This document shows, one piece after another, positions 35,488-43,855 of a stretch of DNA of 59,609 bases (its first letter is position 1; each line of letters starts with the position of its first letter). A model generated the notes under the pieces. The model did not search any database and was not told where the DNA came from. It saw only the letters and a list, made by a program, of their open reading frames with translations. Origin of the DNA: Streptomyces albipurpureus (GTDB lineage: Bacteria; Actinomycetota; Actinomycetes; Streptomycetales; Streptomycetaceae); contig NZ_JAMQAW010000046.1 in NCBI RefSeq assembly GCF_023701525.1, forward strand, positions 1-59,609, in the 5' to 3' direction. Made by a program: the position numbers and the translations under genes.

Positions 35488-35994
35488 TCAGATCGTGCGC
35501 CGCATACACACCCGGGGCCAGCGGTCCAGGCCGAGATCCTTCTCCCGCTGTCGGATCTCCCGCAGACCCTCGGTGAGTTCTCCTTCGTCGAGCGCACGGA
35601 ATCCGAGCCGACTGTAGTAGGGAGCGTTCCAGGGGATCTCGACGAAGGTCGTCAGAGTGAGCGCGGGCAGACCGACGGCGGCGGCCCGCACCGCCAGGTC
35701 CTCGATCAGCCGGCCGCCGATGCCGCGCCGTGCGGCGGCCGGGTGGACCGAGACCTGCTCGATGTGCGCGGCGCCGTCCACCACGTCATGGAGCAGATAC
35801 GCGAGGGGCGGACCGTCGCCGTCGACCGCCACCCAGGCGCCACCCGCCCGCCGATACTCCTCCAGCACCTCCAGAGCCGGCGGGTCGTCGTCGGCGATCT
35901 CCGACATGCCCAGGGCCCGGAAGGGCTCTCCGGCGGCCCTTTCGATCTCCTGGAGCCGGGGGAACTCATCGGACGTGGCGGGTCGCATGCGCAT
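35488..35994 (-). CDS. GNAT-family acetyltransferase
   Basis: 168 residues. The acetyl-CoA site is in VHPAAARRGIGGRLIEDLA, preceded by HIEQVSV, and followed by NAPYYSRLGFRAL, all typical of GNAT enzymes. The substrate is unknown; it resembles small stand-alone acetyltransferases of antibiotics, amines or ribosomal proteins. Two start ATGs (35994 and 35988) are possible and neither has a strong ribosome site. It ends convergently with the FadD-like gene. Confidence 0.88.
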   Translation of the reverse strand: MRMRPATSDEFPRLQEIERAAGEPFRALGMSEIADDDPPALEVLEEYRRAGGAWVAVDGDGPPLAYLLHDVVDGAAHIEQVSVHPAAARRGIGGRLIEDLAVRAAAVGLPALTLTTFVEIPWNAPYYSRLGFRALDEGELTEGLREIRQREKDLGLDRWPRVCMRRTI

Positions 35995-36163
35995 GGTGCA
36001 AGTATCGCGGCAGATACCCCAGGGGTACGGGGCGGGTGCTGGCGGCGCCGCCGCGGTCAGCTCATCGATCGGGCCCTACCCGCCCTACGCGGTCTGCCCG
36101 GTCTCGATGGTGCCGCGGGATTGACGCTCCCTACCGGCTCCGGTTCTTCCCCTGAGGCAGCGG

Positions 36164-36934
36164 TCATACGCCGGTGGAGACCAACTCCGCCGCCGAGGTG
36201 TTGACGGGCTGCGGATCACCGCTGAGGTCCATGGTGAAGAGGGCAACGCCTAGATCGTCGGCGCGGGAGCGAGCGTCTCCCGCGTAGCCGGCGAGGGAGA
36301 AGTAGACCGTCTTCTCCGCCGATGCGGTCAGCCCGGTCAGCCAGAGGCATTCCACATCGCGTGGGGCGGCCGGCCGGGTGGAGGGGTTGACCTGTGCGGT
36401 CAGTCCCGGGCCCCGGAGATCTATGGTGGGCGCCAGTGGGGCGTCCACCGGTGGTTCCGGGCGGGCCTCGGGCAGCTGGATGTCCTGCTGGACCACCTCG
36501 CGGAACCCCAACCACTTCAGATAGAGCTCGGCCATGGTCACGGCGTCCCGGGCGGAACGGATCGCGATCGGACGGAAGGCGGGGCGTGGTGAGTTCGCCG
36601 TCCGGGGGAGCGGTATGTGGGAGGGCGGCGGAGCGCTCGACGGCGCCGGGTCGGCTGAGAGCGTTCCGGAGGCCGCGGGCCGTACCGGTATGCGCAGTAG
36701 TGCGCCGCACGGACAGCCAAGCTCCGGCTGTGGCCAGTGGTCCTGTCGACCGCATTCCCGACAGCGGACCTCCACCCAGTCCTCGGCCCAGGTGCGGCGG
36801 ACGAAGTGTTGGGGTGACGCCTCCTGGAGCAGCGGTGGGGAGAGCGATGCCCCGCAGGGACAGGGGTAGACCGGTGCTGCGAACCGGTGGTCCCGCAGAC
36901 AGGATGGACACCGCACCCGCATAGATTCGGCCAT
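36164..36934 (-). CDS. Double zinc-ribbon protein with degenerate Mrr-like domain
   Basis: 256 residues from ATG 36934 (GGGGGATGG upstream). The N-terminal 75 residues carry two Cys4 units (CPSC...CPC and CREC...CPC). After a Pro/Ser linker, a C-terminal part (ARDAVTMAELYLKWLGF, then TVYFSLAGYAGDARSRADDL and GVALFTMDL) resembles the Mrr/restriction-endonuclease fold, which ends in a similar segment. Where Mrr has QxK the sequence reads QVN, so nuclease activity is probably lost. It may bind DNA or RNA. The fold match is by eye and moderate. Confidence 0.6.
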   Translation of the reverse strand: MAESMRVRCPSCLRDHRFAAPVYPCPCGASLSPPLLQEASPQHFVRRTWAEDWVEVRCRECGRQDHWPQPELGCPCGALLRIPVRPAASGTLSADPAPSSAPPPSHIPLPRTANSPRPAFRPIAIRSARDAVTMAELYLKWLGFREVVQQDIQLPEARPEPPVDAPLAPTIDLRGPGLTAQVNPSTRPAAPRDVECLWLTGLTASAEKTVYFSLAGYAGDARSRADDLGVALFTMDLSGDPQPVNTSAAELVSTGV

Positions 36935-37482
36935 CGAACCATCCCCCATTTTCCGGCCCGCCCCGCCGTTCCCGACACCCGTCCGTCCATCGTCCATCAG
37001 CGGAAGGGGAATTGGGGAGGCTCTCGGCCATCCCTTGACTCGGAACCAACCATATCTTTCTGTTGATTTCCACAATATGGAATAAGTATTCCGAGTGGAG
37101 GTTCTGGTGGGGAATTCGGGGTGGGTGGTAGTGGAGATGAACTTGAGGGGGGAGGTGTCAGCCGCGCTCGATGTGCGCGGCGAAGCCGAAAGTCATTGAC
37201 GCGCTCGCGGTCCACCGCTCCGAGTGAAGGCCTGTCCAGGTGCGCGGAAGGCCGCAAGGGGCCCTGGGGATGGGGATTCCGCCCATGGTCGAGCCGGGGT
37301 TCCCTGGCTGCTGAGGCTGACGGGTGGGGGTGGAGGGTTCCGGCCAAATGTTTGACGCGCTCCTGACAGATTGACGTCACTCCTGCCACTCTTCCCCCGT
37401 TCGTCGCGCCGTTGCTCCGCATCGTTCTGCCTGGGCGCCCTCACCAGGCTGTCCCGTCATCGCCTTTGCAGAAGGAGTTCGC
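36935..37482. other. Divergent promoter region, zinc-ribbon gene and M4 protease
   Basis: No gene. It holds an AT-rich patch with GGAATAAGTATTCC (37079-37092), an outer CCATAT/ATATGG pair (37050-37055 and 37075-37080), and an 11-bp direct repeat TTGACGCGCTC at 37196-37206 and 37352-37362, the second about 120 bases before the protease start. Confidence 0.6.
37079..37092. promoter_or_regulatory. Palindrome GGAATAAGTATTCC
   Basis: Perfect 6-bp arms with 2-base spacer in an AT-rich patch about 145 bases before the zinc-ribbon gene start. Candidate operator. Confidence 0.45.
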
Positions 37483-39531
37483 GTGAGATCCACGCATCGT
37501 CGTCGTACCACCGCGACCGGAGCACTCATAGCGAGTGCGGCCCTGTTGGCCGTTGGTTTCCAGGGCGGCGCTTCGGCCGCCGTGTCATCGGCACCGTCGG
37601 CGGCCTCACCGGCTGCGGCGAAGGTGGGAAAGGTTGATCCGGGCGCGTTGCCGTTGAGTCTGAGCCCGGCGCGGCGTGCGGAGTTGATTCGTGCGCGGAG
37701 TGCCACTACGGCGGCTACCGCTAGGGAGCTGGGCTTGACGGCTCAGGAGAAGTTGGTGGTTCGCGATGTCACGCAGGATCGCGATGGGACCACCCACACC
37801 CGTTATGAGCGGACGTTCGCCGGGTTGCCGGTCCTTGGTGGCGATCTGGTGGTGGCGGAGTCGAAGGCGGGTGCCACCGAGTCGGTCGCTCGGGCTTCGA
37901 CGGTTTCGTTGAGGAACGTGGGGACGACGGCTGGTTTGGCGCCCGCGGTGGCTCAGCGGCAGGCGTTGGGTCGGGCGAAGGCGGAGGGGTCGACCAGGAC
38001 GGTGGCGGAGCGTGCGCCGCGTAAGGTCGTCTGGCTGGCGCAGGGCGGGAAGCCGGTGCTGGCGTATGAGACGGTCGTTGGGGGGTTGCAGCATGACGGC
38101 ACCCCCAATGAGCTGCATGTGGTCACCGATGCCGGCAGTGGTAAGAAGCTGTATGAGTGGCAGGCGGTTCACAACGGCACCGGGAACACCCAGTACAGCG
38201 GCCAGGTCACCCTCGGCAGTACGCAGTCCGGTTCCTCGTACAACCTCACCGACGCCGGACGCGGCAACCACAGCACGTATGACTTGAACAAGGGGACCCC
38301 TGGCACACCCACCCTGTTTTCCGGGCCGGATGACGTCTGGGGCAACGGTCTGCCGGCGAACAGTGAGACGGCGGGCGCGGACGCCGCCTATGGCGCCGGA
38401 GTGACCTGGGACTACTTCAAGAACGTCCAGGGCCGCAGCGGTATCCGTGGTGACGGTGTCGGTGCGTCGTCGCGGGTGCACTACGGCAACAACTACTCCA
38501 ACGCGTTCTGGCAGGACTCCTGCTTCTGCATGACCTACGGCGACGGATACGGAAACACCGAACCGCTCACCGCGCTTGATGTGGCCGCGCATGAGATGAC
38601 CCACGGTGTGACGTCCGCGACGGCCAACCTGGTTTACAGCGGTGAGTCAGGCGGCCTCAACGAGGCGACCTCGGACATCTTCGCCGCCGCCGTCGAGTTC
38701 CACGCCAACAACCCCCAGGACGTGGGCGACTACCTCGTCGGCGAGAAGATCGACATCCGCGGCAACGGGACCCCGCTGCGGTACATGGACGAGCCCAGCA
38801 AGGACGGCCCCTCCAAGGACTACTGGTACGCGGGCATCGCCAACCAGGACGTCCACTACTCATCGGGCCCGGCGAACCACTGGTTCTATCTGGCGTCCGA
38901 GGGCAGTGGCAGCAAGACCGTCAACGGCGTCGACTACTACTCGCCGACGAGCGATGGACTGCCCGTCACCGCCATCGGCCGGGACAAGGCCGCGTTGATC
39001 TGGTACAAGGCGCTCACCACCAAGTTCAACTCCACCACCGACTACGCGGGAGCACGCGCCGGCACCCTCGCGGTGGCGACCGAGCTCTACGGGGCGACCA
39101 GCCCCGAGGTGAAGGGCGTGACCGACGCCTGGGCCGGGGTCAATGTCGGCGACCGCCCCGGCGGAGGCGAGCCCAACCCCCCGGGCACCGTCTTCGAGAA
39201 CACCACCGCCGTTGCCATCCCCGATCTCGGTCCTGCGGTCACCTCCTCGGTCACCGTCTCCGGGATACCGGGCAACGCCCCGGCCACCCTCCACGTGGGT
39301 GTGGACATCATCCACACCTTCCGCGGCGACCTGGCGGTGGACCTGATCGCCCCGGACGGGACCGTGTACCCGCTGAAGGCCTCCAGCCCCTACGACACGG
39401 CGCCCAACCTGAAGAAGACCTACCCGGTCAACGCTTCATCAGAGGTGGCGAACGGGGTCTGGAAGCTTCGGGTGGAGGACAAGGGATGGCAGGACACCGG
39501 CCGTATCAACAGCTTCAAACTCACCTTCTGA
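37483..39531 (+). CDS. Secreted M4 (thermolysin-like) metalloprotease with P domain
   Basis: 682 residues from GTG 37483 (GAAGGAG upstream). A signal peptide (basic start, hydrophobic 13-32) is followed by an FTP/propeptide region (40-220), the M4 catalytic domain and a C-terminal P domain (570-682, ending GRINSFKLTF). Zinc ligands are H370 and H374 of HEMTH and E394 of GGLNEATSDI; the later DVHYSSGPANHWFY holds the catalytic histidine region. It is a neutral protease for digesting extracellular protein, self-activated by propeptide cleavage. Two direct repeats upstream may be regulatory. Confidence 0.96.
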   Translation: MRSTHRRRTTATGALIASAALLAVGFQGGASAAVSSAPSAASPAAAKVGKVDPGALPLSLSPARRAELIRARSATTAATARELGLTAQEKLVVRDVTQDRDGTTHTRYERTFAGLPVLGGDLVVAESKAGATESVARASTVSLRNVGTTAGLAPAVAQRQALGRAKAEGSTRTVAERAPRKVVWLAQGGKPVLAYETVVGGLQHDGTPNELHVVTDAGSGKKLYEWQAVHNGTGNTQYSGQVTLGSTQSGSSYNLTDAGRGNHSTYDLNKGTPGTPTLFSGPDDVWGNGLPANSETAGADAAYGAGVTWDYFKNVQGRSGIRGDGVGASSRVHYGNNYSNAFWQDSCFCMTYGDGYGNTEPLTALDVAAHEMTHGVTSATANLVYSGESGGLNEATSDIFAAAVEFHANNPQDVGDYLVGEKIDIRGNGTPLRYMDEPSKDGPSKDYWYAGIANQDVHYSSGPANHWFYLASEGSGSKTVNGVDYYSPTSDGLPVTAIGRDKAALIWYKALTTKFNSTTDYAGARAGTLAVATELYGATSPEVKGVTDAWAGVNVGDRPGGGEPNPPGTVFENTTAVAIPDLGPAVTSSVTVSGIPGNAPATLHVGVDIIHTFRGDLAVDLIAPDGTVYPLKASSPYDTAPNLKKTYPVNASSEVANGVWKLRVEDKGWQDTGRINSFKLTF

Positions 39532-39550
39532 GCAGCTAGGCATCGTGTAC

Positions 39551-39583
39551 GCGCCTGAGAGGAGACTTCACCCTCTCGGGCGC
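39551..39583 (+). terminator. Hairpin terminator after protease
   Basis: GCGCCTGAGAGG pairs with CCTCTCGGGCGC at 39572-39583 (one T-G wobble) across a 9-base loop, 20 bases after the protease stop. Confidence 0.8.
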
Positions 39584-39838
39584 TGTTACGTCCGGGGCTG
39601 TGTCCAAGGGCCGTCGCGCGATCCGGGCGGGGCGGCACCCGCCAAGGCTACGGCGGGGCCCTCGGGTTTGGGTGAGCCGTGGTTGCCTTCCTCTTGGTCG
39701 ATCACACCGATTACGGAGTGTCGGTCTGGCCCATCGTGGCAACTCTTCAACAAACTGTTGACTGCCGTCTTCCACGGGGCGTTAGCTGGCCGCAGCCCGT
39801 CCCTCCCACACCCAGTGAACGACGTCCACGGAGGCCCC
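39584..39838 (+). promoter_or_regulatory. uraD promoter region with palindrome
   Basis: TCAACA-AAC-TGTTGA at 39747-39761 is a perfect 6-bp inverted repeat 77 bases before the uraD start. Candidate operator for a purine-catabolism regulator; no matching regulator sits next to it. Confidence 0.5.
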
Positions 39839-40378
39839 GTGACATCGAGCCCACAGCAGTATCCAAGGGGAGCGGCGTCCGGATCTGTGCGGCAGCTCGC
39901 CCGGTTCAACACCGTGACACAGCCGGATGCGCTCGACCTCCTGTCCGCGGTCTGCGCCAGCCCCCGATGGGTGAGGGGGATGCTCTCCCACCGGCCCTAC
40001 GCGGATGCCGAGGCACTCTTCGCGGCCAACGATGCCGTGGTGGCCCGGCTGAGCGCCGCGGATTTGGCGGCTGCCCTGGCCGCACACCCACCGATCGGCC
40101 GGCCACGGCCCGACGACGCCGTCTCCACAGGTGAACAGCAGGGCATGGCAAGGGCCACCGCGAGGCTCAAGGCCGAGATGCTGGAACTGAACCTCGCCTA
40201 TCAGGAGCGGTTCGGTCATGTCTTTCTCATCTGCGCCACCGGGCTGACCGGGGAGCAGATGCGCGATGCCGTGCGAGAACGGTTGCGGAATCCTCCCGAG
40301 CGGGAACTCGACGTCGTTCGCGTCGAACTGGGCAGGATCAACCGCGTTCGGCTCGCCCGACTCACCGCCGGAGCGTGA
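39839..40378 (+). CDS. uraD: OHCU decarboxylase (uric acid degradation)
   Basis: 179 residues from GTG 39839 behind ACGGAGG; the longer frame upstream overlaps the palindrome and terminator. Motifs AAHPPIGRP (catalytic histidine), STGEQQGM and FGHVFLICATG are those of 2-oxo-4-hydroxy-4-carboxy-5-ureidoimidazoline decarboxylase. It performs the last of three steps from urate to (S)-allantoin, following UraH and urate oxidase, whose genes come next. All three appear to form one operon. Confidence 0.93.
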   Translation: MTSSPQQYPRGAASGSVRQLARFNTVTQPDALDLLSAVCASPRWVRGMLSHRPYADAEALFAANDAVVARLSAADLAAALAAHPPIGRPRPDDAVSTGEQQGMARATARLKAEMLELNLAYQERFGHVFLICATGLTGEQMRDAVRERLRNPPERELDVVRVELGRINRVRLARLTAGA

Positions 40379-40483
40379 GGAGTTCTCCTGGCGACCCGCT
40401 CCAACCAATCAGCCGACAGGGCCTGTTGGTGGCGCACCCACACCGTCGAGGGCAAGGTCCAACGCAGCTACGGAAGGGGATCG

Positions 40484-40906
40484 ATGAGCACCGAAACCAC
40501 TGCCTCGGTGTCCACCCACATCCTGGACACCAGCAAGGGACGACCAGCGGTGGGTGTCGCCGTCTCCCTGGCGACCCGGTCCGGCCCCGGTCGTCCCTGG
40601 CAGCTGCTCGGCGGCTCCACGACCGACGCCGACGGTCGTTGCACGGATCTGCCGGTACCGCCGAAAGGGACGACCCAGGTTCGGCTTGAGTTTCAGACCG
40701 GGGCGTACTTCTCATCCCCTCCGCCCACCGTCCGGCCGAGCGTCGATCTCCGGGCTCCCGCGGCGCGGCAGGACGACGCGAGCGAAAGGGAAAGCCCTGT
40801 TTTCCTTCCGGAAGTGGTGGTTGTCTTCGCGATCACCCCTGGGGAGCACTATCACGTCCCGCTCCTGCTCACCCCGTTCGGATACTCCGTATACCGAGGG
40901 AGCTAG
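40484..40906 (+). CDS. uraH: 5-hydroxyisourate hydrolase (transthyretin-like)
   Basis: 140 residues. N-terminal STHILDTSKGRPAVGV carries the first conserved histidine and the C-terminus EHYHVPLLLTPFGYSVYRGS ends in the diagnostic YRGS. It hydrolyses 5-hydroxyisourate to OHCU, between urate oxidase and UraD. A small charged insertion around residues 85-105 is usual for actinobacterial forms. GGAAGGGGA precedes ATG 40484; the urate oxidase gene starts three bases after its stop. Confidence 0.95.
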   Translation: MSTETTASVSTHILDTSKGRPAVGVAVSLATRSGPGRPWQLLGGSTTDADGRCTDLPVPPKGTTQVRLEFQTGAYFSSPPPTVRPSVDLRAPAARQDDASERESPVFLPEVVVVFAITPGEHYHVPLLLTPFGYSVYRGS

Positions 40907-40909
40907 CCC

Positions 40910-41848
40910 GTGCCCGCCATTCTTGGTCAGAACCAGTACGGAAAATCGGAGAACCGCGTCGTCAGGATCGTCCGGGACGGTGGCATCCATCGACTGAAGG
41001 ACCTCAGCGTCTCCATCTCCCTGTCGGGCGACATGGCAGAGGTCCACCACTCGGGTTCCAATGCCCATGTGCTGCCGACCGATACGACGAAGAACACCGT
41101 CTACGCCTTCGCCAAGGAATACGGAATCGAGTCGGCCGAGCAGTTCGGCATCCACCTCGCACGCCATTTCGTCACCTCGCAGCAGCATATCCAGCGAGCG
41201 CGCATCCGGATCGAGGAGTACGCCTGGGAACGAATCCAGGTCCCGATGCCGGGAGCGGGCGAGGCTACGACGTTCACCGAGGCCACCGAAGCCAGTGGCC
41301 ACTCCTTCGTCCGCAGCGGCCAGGAGACCAGGGTCTGTCAGATCACCTACGACGGTGCGCGCTGGCAGATCATCTCCGGCCTTGAAGACCTTACGGTGAT
41401 GAACTCGACCAACTCCGAGTTCTGGGGATACGTCAAGGATCGGTACACCACCCTCCAAGAGGCGTACGACCGCATACTCGCCACCGATGTGTCCGCTCGC
41501 TGGCGCCATGGTTGGGAATTCGATGAGAATCCCATGCCAGCCTGGGAAGACTCCTACGCCCAGGCGAAGAGGTATATACTCCAGGCTTTCGCTGAAACGT
41601 ACTCATATTCGCTCCAGCAGACCCTGTATGCCATGGGATCACGGGTCCTGGAGGGTATGGAGGGAATAGATGAGATTCGTTTCTCCTTGCCGAACAAGCA
41701 CCATTTCCTGGTTGATCTGAAACCCTTCGACCTGACCAATGACCATGAGGTCTATCTCGCGGCTGACCGCCCCTTCGGGCTGATCGAGGCCACCGTCCTG
41801 CGCGATGGGGCCGCAGCAGAGATTCCGGTTGACCTGACCGGCGGGTGA
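40910..41848 (+). CDS. uox: Urate oxidase (uricase)
   Basis: 312 residues starting at GTG 40910. Conserved blocks NQYGKSENRVVRIVRDG, LPTDTTKNTVYAFAKE, FVRSGQETRVCQI and the uricase signature FSLPNKHHFLVDLKPF are present; it needs no cofactor and oxidises urate to 5-hydroxyisourate with O2. Intact active-site blocks suggest it works. It is the third gene of uraD-uraH-uox. Confidence 0.97.
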   Translation: MPAILGQNQYGKSENRVVRIVRDGGIHRLKDLSVSISLSGDMAEVHHSGSNAHVLPTDTTKNTVYAFAKEYGIESAEQFGIHLARHFVTSQQHIQRARIRIEEYAWERIQVPMPGAGEATTFTEATEASGHSFVRSGQETRVCQITYDGARWQIISGLEDLTVMNSTNSEFWGYVKDRYTTLQEAYDRILATDVSARWRHGWEFDENPMPAWEDSYAQAKRYILQAFAETYSYSLQQTLYAMGSRVLEGMEGIDEIRFSLPNKHHFLVDLKPFDLTNDHEVYLAADRPFGLIEATVLRDGAAAEIPVDLTGG

Positions 41849-41966
41849 GCCGAAGGCCCGCTACGAGCCGGGGATGAGTCCCAAGGGCTGTCCCGTGGTC
41901 GCCAGCGCCGTTCCCTTCAGACGCCGCACCCCGGTGGTTCTGTCCAGCGGAGAGACGAGGACCCCT

Positions 41967-43343
41967 ATGACCGCCGCGCGCATCGTCATCGAGAACTGCG
42001 CCATCGCCACCGTGGACAGCGTCGACACCGAGCACCCCAGCGGGCACATCGTCGTCGCGGACAACCGGATCGAGGCGATCGGCCCGGGCCGGGCGCCCCG
42101 GGGACTGCCCGATGTCGTCCGCCGTATCGACGCCACCGGTCATCTTGCCACGCCGGGTCTGGTCAACACCCATCACCACTTCTACCAGTGGATCACCCGT
42201 GGTTTGGCCACCGACCACAATCTCTTCGACTGGCTGGTCGCCCTCTATCCGACCTGGGCACGCATCGACGAGCCGATGGTCCGGGCGGCCGCGCGGGGTT
42301 CCCTGGCGATGATGGCCCGTGGCGGTGTCACCACCGCGATGGACCACCACTACATCTATCCCCGTGGTTCCGGTGATCTATCGGGCGCGATCATCGGGGC
42401 GGCCCAGGAGGTCGGAGTCCGCTTCACCCTCGCCCGTGGCTCGATGGACCGCGGCGCGTCGAACGGCGGGCTACCCCCGGACTTCGCCGTGGAGTCACTC
42501 GACGGCGCGCTCGCCGCGACCGACGCGACCATCGACACCCACCACGATGCCTCGTTCGACGCCATGACCCAGATCGCCGTGGCGCCCTGCTCCCCCTTCT
42601 CCGTCTCCACCGACCTGCTGAGGGAAGGGGCGAGGCTCGCACGGAGCAGGGGCGTACGACTGCACACCCACGGATCGGAGACCGTCGAGGAAGAGCGCTT
42701 CTGCAAGGAACTCTTCGGCATGGGTCCCACCGACTACTTCGAATCCACCGGCTGGCTCGGGCCGGATGTGTGGATGGCCCACTGCGTCCATATGGACGAT
42801 TCGGATATCGCCGCCTTCGCCCGCACCGGCACCGGCGTAGCGCACTGCCCCTCCTCCAACGCCCGTCTCGCCGCCGGTATCGCCCGGGTCCCCGACATGC
42901 TGGCGGCGGGCATACCGGTGGGGCTGGGGGTCGATGGGACCGCTTCCAACGAGTCGGGCGAACTGCACACCGAGCTGCGCAACGCCCTCCTGATCAACCG
43001 CCTCGGTAGGCATGGCGAGTCGGCCCTGACCGCTCGGGCGGCGCTGCGGCTGGGCACCCACGGAGGCGCGCAGGTCCTGGGACGCGCGGAGCAGATCGGC
43101 TCCCTGGAGGTGGGAAAGCTCGCCGACCTGGTGTTGTGGAGACTCGACACCCTGGCCCACGCGTCCATTGCCGACCCGGTGACCGCGCTGGTCTTCGGCG
43201 CGGCCGCCCCCGTGACCCTCTCCCTCATCAACGGCAGAGCCGTGGTGGAGGACAACCGACTCACAACGGTGGACGAGGACGACATCGCCCGGGTGACTCG
43301 GGCCGAGGCGCAGCGCCTGATGCGGCTCGGGGAAGAGCGCTGA
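41967..43343 (+). CDS. 8-oxoguanine deaminase (amidohydrolase)
   Basis: 458 residues from ATG 41967 (GAGG upstream). TPGLVNTHHHFYQWITRGL holds the first metal histidines; HTHGSETVEEE, WMAHCVHMDDSDIA and VDGTASNESGEL complete the amidohydrolase site. The pattern fits the 8-oxoguanine deaminase subfamily (PRK08203-like) rather than classic guanine deaminase. It converts 8-oxoguanine to urate, or salvages related purines, and so supplies the urate oxidase just upstream. Confidence 0.88.
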   Translation: MTAARIVIENCAIATVDSVDTEHPSGHIVVADNRIEAIGPGRAPRGLPDVVRRIDATGHLATPGLVNTHHHFYQWITRGLATDHNLFDWLVALYPTWARIDEPMVRAAARGSLAMMARGGVTTAMDHHYIYPRGSGDLSGAIIGAAQEVGVRFTLARGSMDRGASNGGLPPDFAVESLDGALAATDATIDTHHDASFDAMTQIAVAPCSPFSVSTDLLREGARLARSRGVRLHTHGSETVEEERFCKELFGMGPTDYFESTGWLGPDVWMAHCVHMDDSDIAAFARTGTGVAHCPSSNARLAAGIARVPDMLAAGIPVGLGVDGTASNESGELHTELRNALLINRLGRHGESALTARAALRLGTHGGAQVLGRAEQIGSLEVGKLADLVLWRLDTLAHASIADPVTALVFGAAAPVTLSLINGRAVVEDNRLTTVDEDDIARVTRAEAQRLMRLGEER

Positions 43344-43411
43344 CGTCCGAAGCGGCTTCCACGGTGCGTCCAAGGCGGGGCCCGCCACCTGGAACCTGGC
43401 CTCGGCTCGGG

Positions 43412-43650
43412 CCAGATGGAATCACCGCCGACGTCCGTACCGCCCGGCCACATCGCCGACACGAGCTCTTCCGGGACCACCCGGCGGATGCACATCGTCG
43501 GCCGCTGGTGGCCGCCTCCGCGACCGGGCGCGCCGAATCTCCCGCGGACATCGCAGCCGCCGTCGTGTTCCTCGCGTACCCAGCCGCCCGCCACCTCACC
43601 GGGCGGACGCTCAACGTGGATGGAGGCGCACTCACCACGTGCCTGACACC
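43412..43650 (+). pseudogene. Remnant of a short-chain dehydrogenase C-terminus
   Basis: Residues such as ESPADIAAAVVFLAYPAARH and LTGRTLNVDGGALT are the unmistakable tail of an SDR (the usual VxFLAS...G..L.VDGG), but no Rossmann start, catalytic Tyr-x3-Lys or proper start codon remains. It is in the same frame as the following HEAT-repeat gene with no stop between, which produces a misleadingly long open frame from 43136. Confidence 0.75.
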
Positions 43651-43730
43651 AGTCAACCGGCCCGGAACAGCGCTCAGGGCGGGCCCCGGCGGACCCGCGG
43701 CAGATCCGGAACGACCCTTGGCCCGAGCCG

Positions 43731-43796
43731 GTCAGCGGTTGGGCCCGGGCCCGTCAGCGGTTGGCCTGGGCCCACCAGCGGTTGGTACCGGGCCAA
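43731..43796. repeat. Three 22-bp tandem repeats
   Basis: Units begin at 43731, 43753 and 43775 around the core CAGCGGTTGG; the first two share GTCAGCGGTTGG exactly. They lie 60 bases before the HEAT-repeat gene. Confidence 0.75.
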
Positions 43797-43855
43797 GGGT
43801 CAACGCGGAACCGCGCGCGTCCTCGATGTCAGACCCTCATGGCATGCTCGGAAGC

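Noticed and set aside
43136..43855. Upstream extension of the HEAT-repeat gene
   Set aside because: It overlaps the 8-oxoguanine deaminase gene and the dehydrogenase remnant; the family N-terminus begins at 43856.
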